NCBI RefSeq assembly: GCF_000158915.1
Contig: NZ_GG657754.1
Coordinates: 3,338,030 to 3,375,828, forward strand
Length of the DNA stretch: 37,799 nucleotides
Reading direction: 5' to 3'
Source: Streptomyces himastatinicus ATCC 53653
Lineage (GTDB): Bacteria; Actinomycetota; Actinomycetes; Streptomycetales; Streptomycetaceae
A program made the translations under genes and the position numbers. This document shows positions 23,789 through 33,558 of the stretch, in pieces. Positions within the stretch are counted from its first letter, which is position 1. Each line of letters begins with the position of its first letter. The notes under the pieces are model-generated. The model searched no databases and had not been told where the DNA came from. It worked only from the letters and a program-made list of their open reading frames with translations.

Positions 23789-23911
23789 TCAGTGACCGGT
23801 GGAGCCGCCGTTGTCGCGGCGGTCGAGCGCGCGCTGGAGCGCGGCGGCGGCGTTCCGCCGGTCGGTGTCGTCGTTCTTGCGGCGGACCCTGCGGATGGTC
23901 TGCTCGGCCAT
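23789..23911 (-). CDS. Small basic protein, 40 residues
   Basis: ATG at 23911 follows AGAGGAG nine bases upstream and opens a 41-codon frame ending TGA. The protein begins MAEQTIRRVRRKNDDTDRRN and continues as one amphipathic helix rich in Arg and Ala (AAAALQRALDRRDNGG). There is no cysteine or membrane segment. It is too short for most ORF callers. I recall similar short proteins in other streptomycetes but no function. It is convergent with the phosphoesterase gene, and its promoter must lie in the gene-free gap upstream. Confidence 0.68.
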   Translation of the reverse strand: MAEQTIRRVRRKNDDTDRRNAAAALQRALDRRDNGGSTGH

Positions 23912-24110
23912 GGTTCACGTCTCCTCTGCTGAACCCCGGCGCGCGGCCGGGTGGAATCCCCGAGAAGGTGGCTGCCGTAAGGGGGCGGGGGCCTGGGTGC
24001 GGCAGGGATCACCTGCGCGGTTGCACCGGGCCGCTTCCGCCGTCGCTCGATGGAGCGGAACGTTCGGCTTCCACAAAAGTAAGGGAGCAGAGCGTCAGTG
24101 TCTGCACAAT

Positions 24111-24128
24111 TAGTCGGACGTCCTACTA
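24111..24128. promoter_or_regulatory. 18-bp operator-like palindrome without a target gene
   Basis: TAGTCGGACGTCCTACTA is symmetric over 18 bp except for one base pair. It lies 14 bp before a 20-codon open frame on the plus strand. On the minus strand it is about 200 bp upstream of the 40-residue gene. The GGACGTCC core reminds me of FadR-type GntR operators; this is from memory and unverified. Confidence 0.5.
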
Positions 24129-24217
24129 TCTGAGACGAGACATGGCCGAGGCCGACCCCCGTCCGACCTCGACCATGGCTGGTTATCCACGTAAACTGCG
24201 GTAAATAACGCTGACTT

Positions 24218-24238
24218 GAATGCAAGACGCTAGCATTC
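24218..24238. promoter_or_regulatory. Inverted repeat GAATGC-N9-GCATTC
   Basis: Perfect 6-bp arms with nine bases between, in AT-richer DNA 120 bp after the pruA stop on the opposite strand. It could be an operator, or a loose hairpin downstream of pruA. Confidence 0.35.
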
Positions 24239-24357
24239 GCGCACCTCGGGCGTCCACAGGTTTATGCCGTTTCACCCCCTCTCCACGCACTCCGCCCCCG
24301 ACCGGCCGGCAGCCAGGTCGAGGGCGGGACTCAGGGGGCGCGGGTGCGCCGGGCGGG

Positions 24358-25989
<1,632 letters not shown>

Positions 25990-26211
25990 CATTTCCTCCT
26001 TCGCCTGAGTGGCGAGTTTGCTACGCTGTGTGAGTGCTGTGAAGCACCGGGCAGGGCTTGTCCGTCATGAGGTTGTGCAGTTCGCCAAGTGAGAAGCTCC
26101 CGGTTTCGGTCGGGGGAGGAGTCACGATGGCCGTTGTCTCCTAGAAGGTCATCAGGCCACAGGGCCGAGCGCTGTCCAGTTGGTCGACGGTGTCGTTCAG
26201 CTGGCCAGCAC

Positions 26212-27138
26212 TTAGCCGCGGCCGACGAGCGAGCGCAGGAAGAACGCGAGGTTCGCGGGGCGCTCGGCGAGCCGCCGCATGAAGTACCCATACCAGTCTG
26301 TTCCATACGGGACGTAAACCCGTATACGGTGACCTTCCGCGACCAGCCGCTCCTGCTCGGCCGGACGGATCCCGTACAGCATCTGGAACTCGTACTCGTC
26401 CTTCTTGCGGCCCAGGCGGTGCGCCAGGTCCTGGGCGATGGCGACCATGCGCGGATCGTGCGAGCCGATCATGGGGTAGCCCTCGCCGGACATCAGGATC
26501 TTCAGACAGCGTACGAAGGCCCGGTCCACCTCGCGCTTGTCCTGGTACGCGACCGAGGCCGGCTCGTTGTACGCGCCCTTCACCAGCCGTACACGCGAGC
26601 CTTCCCCGGCGAGCGCGCGGCAGTCGTCCTCGGTCCGGAAGAGGTACGACTGGACGACCGCGCCGGTCTGCGGGAACCGGGTGCGCAGCTCGCCGAGGAT
26701 CGCCAGGGTGGAGTCCACGGTGGTGTGGTCCTCCATGTCCAGGGTGACCGTCGTCCCCGCCTCCGCGGCGGCCTCGACGACCGGGGTCACATTGGCGAGC
26801 GCGAGGTCATGGCCGCCGGGCAGCGCCTGGCCGAAGGCGGAGAGTTTCACGGACATCTCCGCGCGGGCCCCGAGCCCCTCCCCGGCGAGCGCCTCGGTCA
26901 GCGCCAGATAGGCGTCCCGGCTGCGCAGCGCCTCGGACGGGTCGGTAACGTCCTCCCCCAGGTGGTCCAGGGTGACCTCCAGGCCGCGCGAGGTCAGCCC
27001 CCGCACCGACGCCATGGATTCGGCCAGCCGCTCGCCGGCGACGAACCGATCCACCATGGGGCGCGTGACCGGAGCGCCGGACACGATCCGACGGATGGCA
27101 GCGCTGCGCGAAGCGGCGAGCAGCACGGGTCCCAGCAC
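26212..27138 (-). CDS. putB: Proline dehydrogenase
   Basis: A 308-residue single-function proline dehydrogenase (FAD TIM barrel), which oxidises proline to pyrroline-5-carboxylate and passes electrons to the quinone pool. Visible family pieces are VTLDMEDHTTVDSTL, QSYLFRTEDDCRAL, RLVKGAYNEP, GSHDPRM, EFQMLYGIRPAEQERL, and the C-terminal YFMRRLAERPANL that closes over the substrate. ATG at 27138 has AGGTG-like sequence upstream. It pairs with pruA downstream and stands divergent from the PucR gene, 167 bp apart, the usual layout for a proline utilisation locus. The 222-bp gap between putB and pruA holds no gene; a weak hairpin near 26097-26118 is all I see. Confidence 0.94.
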   Translation of the reverse strand: MLGPVLLAASRSAAIRRIVSGAPVTRPMVDRFVAGERLAESMASVRGLTSRGLEVTLDHLGEDVTDPSEALRSRDAYLALTEALAGEGLGARAEMSVKLSAFGQALPGGHDLALANVTPVVEAAAEAGTTVTLDMEDHTTVDSTLAILGELRTRFPQTGAVVQSYLFRTEDDCRALAGEGSRVRLVKGAYNEPASVAYQDKREVDRAFVRCLKILMSGEGYPMIGSHDPRMVAIAQDLAHRLGRKKDEYEFQMLYGIRPAEQERLVAEGHRIRVYVPYGTDWYGYFMRRLAERPANLAFFLRSLVGRG

Positions 27139-27305
27139 AGGGCACCTCCACGATGACGGCCGGTGAACGGCTCCAACAACTCACCGTGAAACTTAAGGAT
27201 CGCGCGGAATCGGGGCCATCGACAGCTGTCACGCATCCGTGTCCGGGATCTCAGACACCTGTATGAGAGGCTGAGGCCACCGTCTGGGAAGGAGGCCGGG
27301 GCGTC

Positions 27306-28596
27306 ATGCGCGAGGACTATCAGCAGCTGGTGGACGAGATCACCGCGACGCTCGGCGCGCCCGCGACCCTGGAGAACCGCGACTTCGCGCTGATCGCCTT
27401 CGGGGCGCAGGACAGCGACGACGCGGAGGAACCGGCGCTGGACCCGGTCCGTACCCGCTCCATCCTCCAGCGCCGCTCCACGGCGGCGGTGCGGGCCTGG
27501 TTCGAGGCGTTCGGGATCGCCCGGGCGCAGGCCCCGCTGCGGATCCCGCCGGACCCGGGAGCCGGGGTCTTCATGGGCCGCATCTGCCTGCCCGTGCGGC
27601 ACCGCGGCGTCGTCCACGGCTATGTCTGGCTGCTGGACGACGGCCACCTCTCCGACCTGGAGCTCGGCGGCCCCGCCACGCCCCCCGACCCGCGGCTGGT
27701 CCGGGCGATGGAGACCACGGCCCGGATCGGAGCCCTGCTGGCGGCCGAGGCGCGGGCCGGGGAGGAGCTGGGCGAGCTGCTGCGCGAACTGCTCACCGGG
27801 CCGCCCCGCCACCCGTGACGCGGCCTGTTCGGGCCTGCACACCGCGCTGCGCGGTGCGGCCGACGGGCCGCTGGCGCTGGTGGCGGTCCTGCCGTGGATT
27901 CCGGACACGGGCGAGGACGAGGACCACCCGGGCCTCCCGCATCTGCCGGGCATCGCCGCGGCCTGCGTGATCCCCGACGAGACGGCGCTGGCCGCCCTCG
28001 TCCGGCTGCGCGCCCCCACCTCCTTGGCCCCCGCCCGGGCCACCGCCGAACAGCTCCTCCGCTCGCCCCGTACGGCGGCCGCCGACAGCACGCCGCCCGC
28101 CCACCCTCTCCACGCGCCCGGCGCCGCGGGGCCGGTCCGGGCCGCCGGGCCGCACGGCGGCGACCTGCCGTGCGGCGGCGGCCGGGAGAGCTCCGCCGGG
28201 GTCAGCGAGGCGCGGCGCGGGCTGGACGAGCTGCCCGCCGCCTGGCGCGAGGCGCTGGCCGCCGCCCGGGCCGCGCGGGCGGACGCCCGGCTCGACCCGA
28301 TCGCGGAGTGGACGGCCATCGGCCCGTACCGGCTGCTGGCCACGCTCCCCCCGGCCGCCCCCGACGCCTCCGTACGCCCCCTGCTGGAGCGCACCCACAC
28401 GGAACTGGCCCGCACCGCCGAGACGTTCCTCGACTGCGCGGGCCAGGCGAGCCGCACCGCCCAGATCCTCGGAATCCACCGGCAGACGCTCTACTACCGC
28501 CTCTCCCGGGTACGCCAGCTCACCGGCCTGGACCTCGACGCGGGCGACGACCGGCTGCTCCTCCACATGGCTCTCAAGGCGGCCCGGCTCCGGTAG
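27306..28596 (+). pseudogene. PucR-family regulator of proline utilisation, interrupted by a +1 frameshift
   Basis: ATG at 27306 (GGAGG ten bases upstream) gives 170 codons (MREDYQQLVDEITATLGAP to LLRELLTGPP), then a premature TGA at about 27818. The protein continues in the +1 frame from about 27800 to 28596. Its C-terminus is the PucR helix-turn-helix: FLDCAGQASRTAQILGIHRQTLYYRLSRVRQLTG. Dropping one C from the CCCC run at 27804-27807 restores 429 residues, reading LLTGPPATRDAAC through the join. So the gene is either truly frameshifted or carries a sequencing error in a GC-rich run. In Streptomyces this neighbour of putB is a PucR-type regulator that activates the proline genes (PutR); if the break is real, that control is lost. 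Confidence 0.85.
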
Positions 28597-28609
28597 GGGG
28601 CCGTGGCGT

Positions 28610-29794
28610 TCAGCCGCAGAACTCCGCGTCGACGGCCGCCTGTTCGAGGGCGTCATCGCCCCAGTCCCCGTTCTGGTGGAGCGTCAGGACATGCTCACCG
28701 TCGGCAGTGGCCACGGTCCGGGCGATGGAGCCGAGGATTTCGCCCGAGTGCCCCCAGACCGTCACACCGCACGGCCTGAGCTTCTGCGACCTGATGCCCA
28801 GTCCGTACGACCTGTCGTCCCCCAGGTCGCGGCCGGTGAACATCTCCTTCTGCTGGGCAGGGGGCAGCAGTTCGCCGCGCACGAGGGCGCGGAAGAAGAC
28901 GTTCAGATCGCGGGCGGTCGAGATGATCTCGCCCGCGGCTCCGGAGACGGACGGGTTGAACTCGGTGACGTCGTAGGACCGGGCGTCCGGCCCGTCGACG
29001 AACAGCGTGGAGTAGTGCCGCGGGTGCGGGCCGGGCAGCCGCGGCGAGGTGCCGGGAAGCGTGGTCCCGCGCAGGCCGAGCGGCTTGATGATGCGGCGCT
29101 CCACTTCCGTGGCGTAGGCGTGGCCCGTGGCCTTCTCGATGACCATTCCGGCCAGGATGTAGTTGGTGTTGGAGTAGTCCCAGCCCCCGCCCGGGGCGAA
29201 GACCGGCTCGTGCGTGAGGGCGGTCCGCACCAGCTTCTCGGGCGTGGCGCCGTCGTACCGGTGGGTGAAGAACGCCGTGCCGGTGTACTTGGCGCGGAGC
29301 GCGGCGTCGTCGAGGAAGTCGTAGAGCCCGCTGGTGTGCTGGAGCAGTTGGCGCAGGGTGATGCGGCGCCCGTCGTTGTCGTTGCCGCGCACCACGCCCG
29401 GCAGCCACTTCTCCACCGTGTCATCGATCGACAGGCCGTAGGCGGGGTCGGCGGCGAGCTGGAGCAGGACGGTCGCGACGAAGGGCTTGGTCAGGCTGCC
29501 AGTGCGGAACCGGTCCTCCGGCAGCCGCGGGCGGCCGGTGCGACGGTCCCCCACGCCGGACGCGCCGTACCAGGTCTTGTCCGCACGGTCGGCCCGGGCC
29601 AGGACGCCGGGGGTGCCCGCACGGGTGATCGCGTCGAGGGCGTCCTGGGTGGCGGAGTGAGGGGAACGGGGGGAGGCAGCACGCGGTGCCGCGGCGGCCG
29701 GGACGACCGCCGTCGCGGCGATCACACCCGCCAGGGCGAGAACGGTCAGAGCGCGGGTCCGGCGGACGCGGCGGGATAAGCCGTACGGGGCCAT
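28610..29794 (-). CDS. Secreted serine hydrolase, beta-lactamase/D-Ala-D-Ala carboxypeptidase fold
   Basis: A 394-residue class C beta-lactamase-fold enzyme of the penicillin-binding-protein type. A Sec signal is clear: RRVRRTRALTVLALAGVIAATAVVPAAAAP. The catalytic motifs are SLTK (SxxK), YSN in WDYSNTNYILAGMV, and HSG in TVWGHSGEIL. The HTSGLYDF segment is also typical. ATG at 29794 has GGAGG six bases upstream. Likely roles are D-alanyl-D-alanine carboxypeptidase or esterase in wall turnover; a true beta-lactamase is less likely. It converges on the broken PucR gene with only 13 bp between. Confidence 0.93.
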   Translation of the reverse strand: MAPYGLSRRVRRTRALTVLALAGVIAATAVVPAAAAPRAASPRSPHSATQDALDAITRAGTPGVLARADRADKTWYGASGVGDRRTGRPRLPEDRFRTGSLTKPFVATVLLQLAADPAYGLSIDDTVEKWLPGVVRGNDNDGRRITLRQLLQHTSGLYDFLDDAALRAKYTGTAFFTHRYDGATPEKLVRTALTHEPVFAPGGGWDYSNTNYILAGMVIEKATGHAYATEVERRIIKPLGLRGTTLPGTSPRLPGPHPRHYSTLFVDGPDARSYDVTEFNPSVSGAAGEIISTARDLNVFFRALVRGELLPPAQQKEMFTGRDLGDDRSYGLGIRSQKLRPCGVTVWGHSGEILGSIARTVATADGEHVLTLHQNGDWGDDALEQAAVDAEFCG

Positions 29795-29870
29795 GCGGGT
29801 CCTCCGTCGTCAGGTGGATTCCTGCGTACGGAAGGACTCCGGACCGTGGCTCGGGGTTGACGCCGCCCGC

Positions 29871-30363
29871 TCAGCCGGACGGAACCGGCGGCCCGCCGCC
29901 GAGGACGCGGCGCATCCCCTCGATCAGATCCCGGGCGTCGGGAGTGAGCCCCGGGTTCAGGGCCTGCTGGACGACCACCCCGCTCACCAGGGTCATATAG
30001 AACGAGCCCAGCACCCGGGTCTTCTCCTCGTCGACCTCGCGCTCGTCGATGCCGTGGAAGAGCCCCACCAGCACCCGGCGCGCCTCCGGCTGGGCGCGGT
30101 CGAACGCCTCCCGCAGCGCCGGGTCGTGCTCGGCCCGCATGACGGCCTCCAACTGGGCCCGCCACATCGCCTGGTGCTTGCCGAACAGTTCGAGGGCCCG
30201 GGACCAGTTCGATTGGAAACGCTCCGTCAACTCGCCGCCGATCGACGCGCCTTGGCCCAGGGACGCCTGGACCTCATCCGCTGTCCCGCGCGGTCGTGCG
30301 TGACCAGCCCTTTTCCAGCAGGCAGCGCTTCGCCCCGGCGAGCAGGTCCTCTCGATGTCCCAT
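29871..30363 (-). pseudogene. TetR-family regulator with its DNA-binding helices deleted
   Basis: ATG at 30363 gives MGHREDLLAGAKRC, LLEKGWSRTTARDSG and then TGA at 30274-30276: the first helices of a TetR regulator. The normal TetR C-terminal ligand-binding domain follows in another frame, from about 30280 to 29871 (ADEVQASLGQGASIGGEL, RAEHDPALREAFDRAQPEARR, LGSFYMTLVSGVVVQQAL). The residues normally between (roughly IVAASG to the Tyr-His-Tyr recognition helix and beyond, about 40 codons) are missing and the frame is lost. A TTG at 30230 with no clear ribosome site could express only the C-domain. It would have sat divergent from the GH6/PL1 pair and may have controlled it. Confidence 0.8.
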
Positions 30364-30393
30364 GGCGTCAGCCCATCCCGGCCCCATACAAGC

Positions 30394-30416
30394 GTCTAAG
30401 ACACCCGTATGACGGG
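30394..30416. promoter_or_regulatory. Operator-like symmetry between the TetR remnant and the cellulase gene
   Basis: GTCTAAGAC (30394-30402) and CCCGTATGACGGG (30404-30416), each symmetric, lie 31-53 bp upstream of the TetR-remnant ATG and about 105 bp before the GH6 start. This is where an autoregulated TetR operator would be expected. Confidence 0.35.
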
Positions 30417-30521
30417 ACGCCGGAGACGGCAACCTTCCCGCGCGCGGCGGCAACCAGGAGGTAGCCCCGGTCCCCGTCCCCCATCACCCGTTCCCCGGGT
30501 CCGCGAGAGGACTGATGCACC

Positions 30522-31478
30522 GTGCGCCTCATCAGAGCGTTAGCGGCCGCCGCGCTCGCCACCACCCTCCTGGCCGGTGCGGGCCACGCGCCCCGCGCCG
30601 CCGCGGGCGAACTCCCCTCCGCCACCGCCTTCTTCAACCACCCCGACTCGCTCGTCAACAAGTGGGTCGCCGCCAACCCGAACGACTCCCGCCGCGCCCG
30701 CATCGCCTCGCGGATCGCTTCCCAGCCCCAGGCCGTCTGGTTCTCGCGGTACACCCCCGGCACCGTCACCGAGGACGTCCGTAAGATCACTTCGGCCGCC
30801 TCCGCCAAGGGCCAGGTGCCCGTGCTCGTCGCGTACCAGCTCCCCAACCGCGACTGCGGCGGCGCCTCCGCCGGCGGGGCCCCCGATCTGGCGAGCTACG
30901 ACGCCTGGGTGCGCGGCTTCGCCGCCGGGCTGGGCAGCGGGCCCTCGGTCGTCATCCTCGAACCGGACTCGATCGCGCTCATCAGCTGTCTGTCGCCCGC
31001 CGAACTCAGCGGCCGCTACGCCTCGCTCGCCCGCGCCTCGGCCGCCATCCACGCCGCCGCGCCCCAGGCCCGGGTGTACTTCGACGCCGGTCACTCCTCC
31101 TGGAACAGCCCCGCCGTCCAGGCGTCCCGGCTGCGCTCGGCGGGCGTGCTGAGCAGCGGCGACGGCATCTACAGCAATGTCTCCAACTACCGCCGCACCG
31201 CCGATGAGGTGGCCTTCGCCAAGGCCGTGCTCGCCCAGCTCGGCAGCTCCTCGGGCCTCACCGCGGTCATCGACACCAGCCGCAACGGCAACGGCCCCGC
31301 GCCCGACAACGCCTGGTGCGACCCGCGCGGCCGCAAGGTCGGCGAGAACCCCACGGCCACCACCGGCGACGCGGCCATCGACGCCTACCTGTGGGTCAAA
31401 CCGCCGGGCGAACTGGACGGCTGCGCGGGGGCGGCGGGCGCGTTCTCGCCGGACTACGCGTACGAGATGGCGGGCTGA
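30522..31478 (+). CDS. Secreted GH6 endo-glucanase/cellobiohydrolase
   Basis: A 318-residue glycoside hydrolase family 6 enzyme, which cuts beta-1,4-glucan with inversion. The Sec signal is MRLIRALAAAALATTLLAGAG, cleaved near AAAGE. Both GH6 signatures are present: YQLPNRDCGG (Asp 111) and VVILEPDSIA (the catalytic Asp 149). The C-part has SNVSNYR, DTSRNGNGP and WVKPPGELDG as in bacterial endo-glucanases. No carbohydrate-binding module is attached. GTG at 30522 has AGAGGA ten bases upstream. The stop is four bases before the pectate lyase start, so the two form one operon. No CebR-type operator is apparent upstream. Confidence 0.94.
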   Translation: MRLIRALAAAALATTLLAGAGHAPRAAAGELPSATAFFNHPDSLVNKWVAANPNDSRRARIASRIASQPQAVWFSRYTPGTVTEDVRKITSAASAKGQVPVLVAYQLPNRDCGGASAGGAPDLASYDAWVRGFAAGLGSGPSVVILEPDSIALISCLSPAELSGRYASLARASAAIHAAAPQARVYFDAGHSSWNSPAVQASRLRSAGVLSSGDGIYSNVSNYRRTADEVAFAKAVLAQLGSSSGLTAVIDTSRNGNGPAPDNAWCDPRGRKVGENPTATTGDAAIDAYLWVKPPGELDGCAGAAGAFSPDYAYEMAG

Positions 31479-31482
31479 CGGG

Positions 31483-32887
31483 ATGCGCCGACGCGCGTAC
31501 GCCGCGGCGGCCGCGCTCCTGTGCGCCCTGCTGGGCCCACAGGGCGAGGCCGCCGCGGCGCCTTCTGCCGTATCGGGCTGGGCCACGGCGGGCCCCGGCA
31601 CCACCGGAGGCGCGGGTGCCGCCCCCGGCAGCGTCCATGTGGTGCGCACCCGCGCCGAGCTGAAGGCCGCCCTCGCCAACCACGGCGATCCGGCCGCCCC
31701 CAAGGTCATCCGCGTCACCGGGCACCTGAACGGCAACGAGACCGACGACGGCCGCCTCCTGGGCGCCCAGGACTACGCCCCCGGCTGGGACCTGCGGCGC
31801 TACATGGACTGCTTCGGCCCCGACGGTACGTCCTGGAGCGACGACCGCTACGAATGGTGTAAGCGGATGCGTACGCTCCGCGTCACCGGCTCGAACGCCC
31901 AGAAGCAGCAGATCCAGCTCACCGTGCCCAGCAACACCACGCTCCTGGGCACGGGCCGTGACGCGGCCCTGCTCGGCGTCTATCTGACCGTCAACACCGG
32001 CCGGAACATCGTCATCCGCAACCTCCGCTTCGAAGCCCCCACCGACCACTTCCCCAGCTGGGACCCGGGCGACGGCGCGACCGGCGCCTGGAACGCGCGC
32101 TTCGACGCCCTCTCCGTCGTCACCGGCCGCAACATCTGGATCGAACCACTGCGCCTTCTCCGACGGCCGCTACCCCACCAGCCGGGCCGCCGTCGGATTC
32201 CACGGCAAGCGCGTCGAACACCATGACGGGCTGCTGGACATGGAGGACGGCACGGACTTCGTCACCGTCTCCTACAGCCGCTTCAGCGACCACGAGAAGA
32301 CCCTGCTGATCGGCTCCGGCGACGGCAAGGGCGACCGCGACCGCGGCCATCTGCGGATCACCTTCCACCACAACCTGTTTTCCGACACCGCCCAGCGCAG
32401 CCCCCGCGTCCGGTTCGGGCAGGTGCACACGTACAACAACTACTTCCGCGGCTCCACCGATGACCCCGACTACCCGATGCTCGGTCAGGCCCTCGGCGGC
32501 AGTTCCTATTCCCTGGGCGCCGGGCTCGAATCGAAGATCGTCTCCGAATACGACGTCTTCACCCACACCGGCCCGGGCGCCTCCCCCGACATCACGGTGA
32601 CCACCTTCCACGGCCACCAGTTCTCGGCCACCGGCGCCTCGTACAACGGCCGCCGCGTCGACCTGAACCGCATCGCCCGAGCGAAGTTCGAGACCGAGGC
32701 GGCCAAGGCCCGAGCGGAGGCCGAATCCACGGGCACCCCACCACCGGGGTGGGCCCTGCGCACCTTCACCACCGATACCGGCTGGACCCCCGCCGACGTC
32801 TACCGCTACCGCCCGCAGCACGCGCCGCGAGCGGTCATCCGAACGGTGCTGCGCGAGGCGGGGCCTACAACTGGTCGATCTCAGTGA
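31483..32887 (+). pseudogene. Secreted PL1 pectate lyase, interrupted by a +1 frameshift
   Basis: ATG at 31483, four bases after the cellulase stop, starts RRRAYAAAAALLCALLGPQG, a signal peptide. The lyase follows: VVRTRAELKAALANHG, TVPSNTTLLGTGRDAALLG, IVIRNLRFEAPTDHFPSWDPG, VVTGRNIWI. The frame then shifts at 32144-32145, where GAACCAC stands for GACCAC in the conserved NIWIDHCAFSDG motif, and the first frame ends at 32226. The second frame continues correctly as YPTSRAAVGFHGKRVEHHDG, then ITFHHNLFSDTAQRSPRVRFG with the catalytic Arg, HTYNNYF, and ends at 32887. Without the extra base the protein would be 467 residues. It cleaves polygalacturonate. Real inactivation or an assembly error cannot be told apart here. 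Confidence 0.88.
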
Positions 32888-33449
32888 GGTCGATGTCGAC
32901 GGTGAACGGGACCGAGAGCTTGAGTCGGTCGTGGTAGATCCCAGAGGCACCGTATGCGCCGGTTGCCGGGTCCAGCTCGTAAACGTAGACAACCGGGCGA
33001 CGCCCCTCGCCCTTCTCGACCCGCCAAAAATGCCGGATTCCGGCCTTGGCATACAGCTGCGGCTTGCGCTCACGATCGCGGTCTTCCGACTCCGGTGACA
33101 CCACCTCCACCGCGAGCACGACATCGGCGGCCTGATAGCCCGTCTCATCCGCCTCGGCCGTCACTGCCTCCGCACGCAAGATCATGATATCCGGCTCGGG
33201 GCGGTTGCGCTTGTTGAGAGCGACGGACATCTCGCGGCACACGCGCAGCGACTTGGGCGCCAGCGCGCGCAAGCTGCTGACCAGCAAGTCCACCGCCAGT
33301 GAATGAAAATACTTCTGCGGACTCACGAAGACGAGGCTCCCGTCGATCAGCTCAGTGTGCGGCGGGAGATCCGGAATGCGGTCAAGGTCGTCTGCGGTGA
33401 ATCCGCCCGGGGGCGGAAAGGCCCAGGCCGGAAGCGGTTCAGCAGTCAT
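32865..33449 (-). CDS. Uma2 family (DUF820) protein
   Basis: A 194-residue Uma2 protein, a PD-(D/E)xK nuclease-fold family very common in Streptomyces and cyanobacteria, with no settled function. The core pieces are FTADDLDRIPDLPPHTELIDGSLV, PEPDIMILRAEAV and DVVLAVEVVSPESEDRDRERKPQLYAKAGIRHFWRV, which hold the putative nuclease Asp, Glu and Lys. ATG at 33449 has GGGAG five bases upstream and is preferred to the longer open frame. The 3' end overlaps the convergent pectate lyase gene by 23 bp. Genes of this family are usually solitary and patchy, which fits an accessory patch. Confidence 0.9.
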   Translation of the reverse strand: MTAEPLPAWAFPPPGGFTADDLDRIPDLPPHTELIDGSLVFVSPQKYFHSLAVDLLVSSLRALAPKSLRVCREMSVALNKRNRPEPDIMILRAEAVTAEADETGYQAADVVLAVEVVSPESEDRDRERKPQLYAKAGIRHFWRVEKGEGRRPVVYVYELDPATGAYGASGIYHDRLKLSVPFTVDIDLTEIDQL

Positions 33450-33558
33450 GGCTACTCCCATGGACGAGATTCTTGCCGCGCAGCCCAGCCTAGCGGGCCG
33501 GAATGCCGGAGCCACCCCTCACACGAGTGATGGGCGGCTCTGGCGTTGACGACCCACG

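Larger units (their letters stand above)
23912..24357. other. Gene-free gap with two operator-like palindromes
   Basis: These 446 bp separate the 40-residue gene from the end of pruA. From about 24060 to 24240 the base composition is much less GC-rich than the rest of the window. It holds palindromes at 24111-24128 and 24218-24238 and a 20-codon plus-strand frame (24142-24204, starting MAEADPRPTS) directly after the first palindrome. No full gene is visible for them to control on the plus strand. GGCGC / GCGCC near 24336-24349 may serve as a pruA terminator. Confidence 0.6.

Noticed and set aside
24180..24191. TTATCCACG, a DnaA-box-like word
   Set aside because: A single copy with no cluster and no origin-linked genes nearby.
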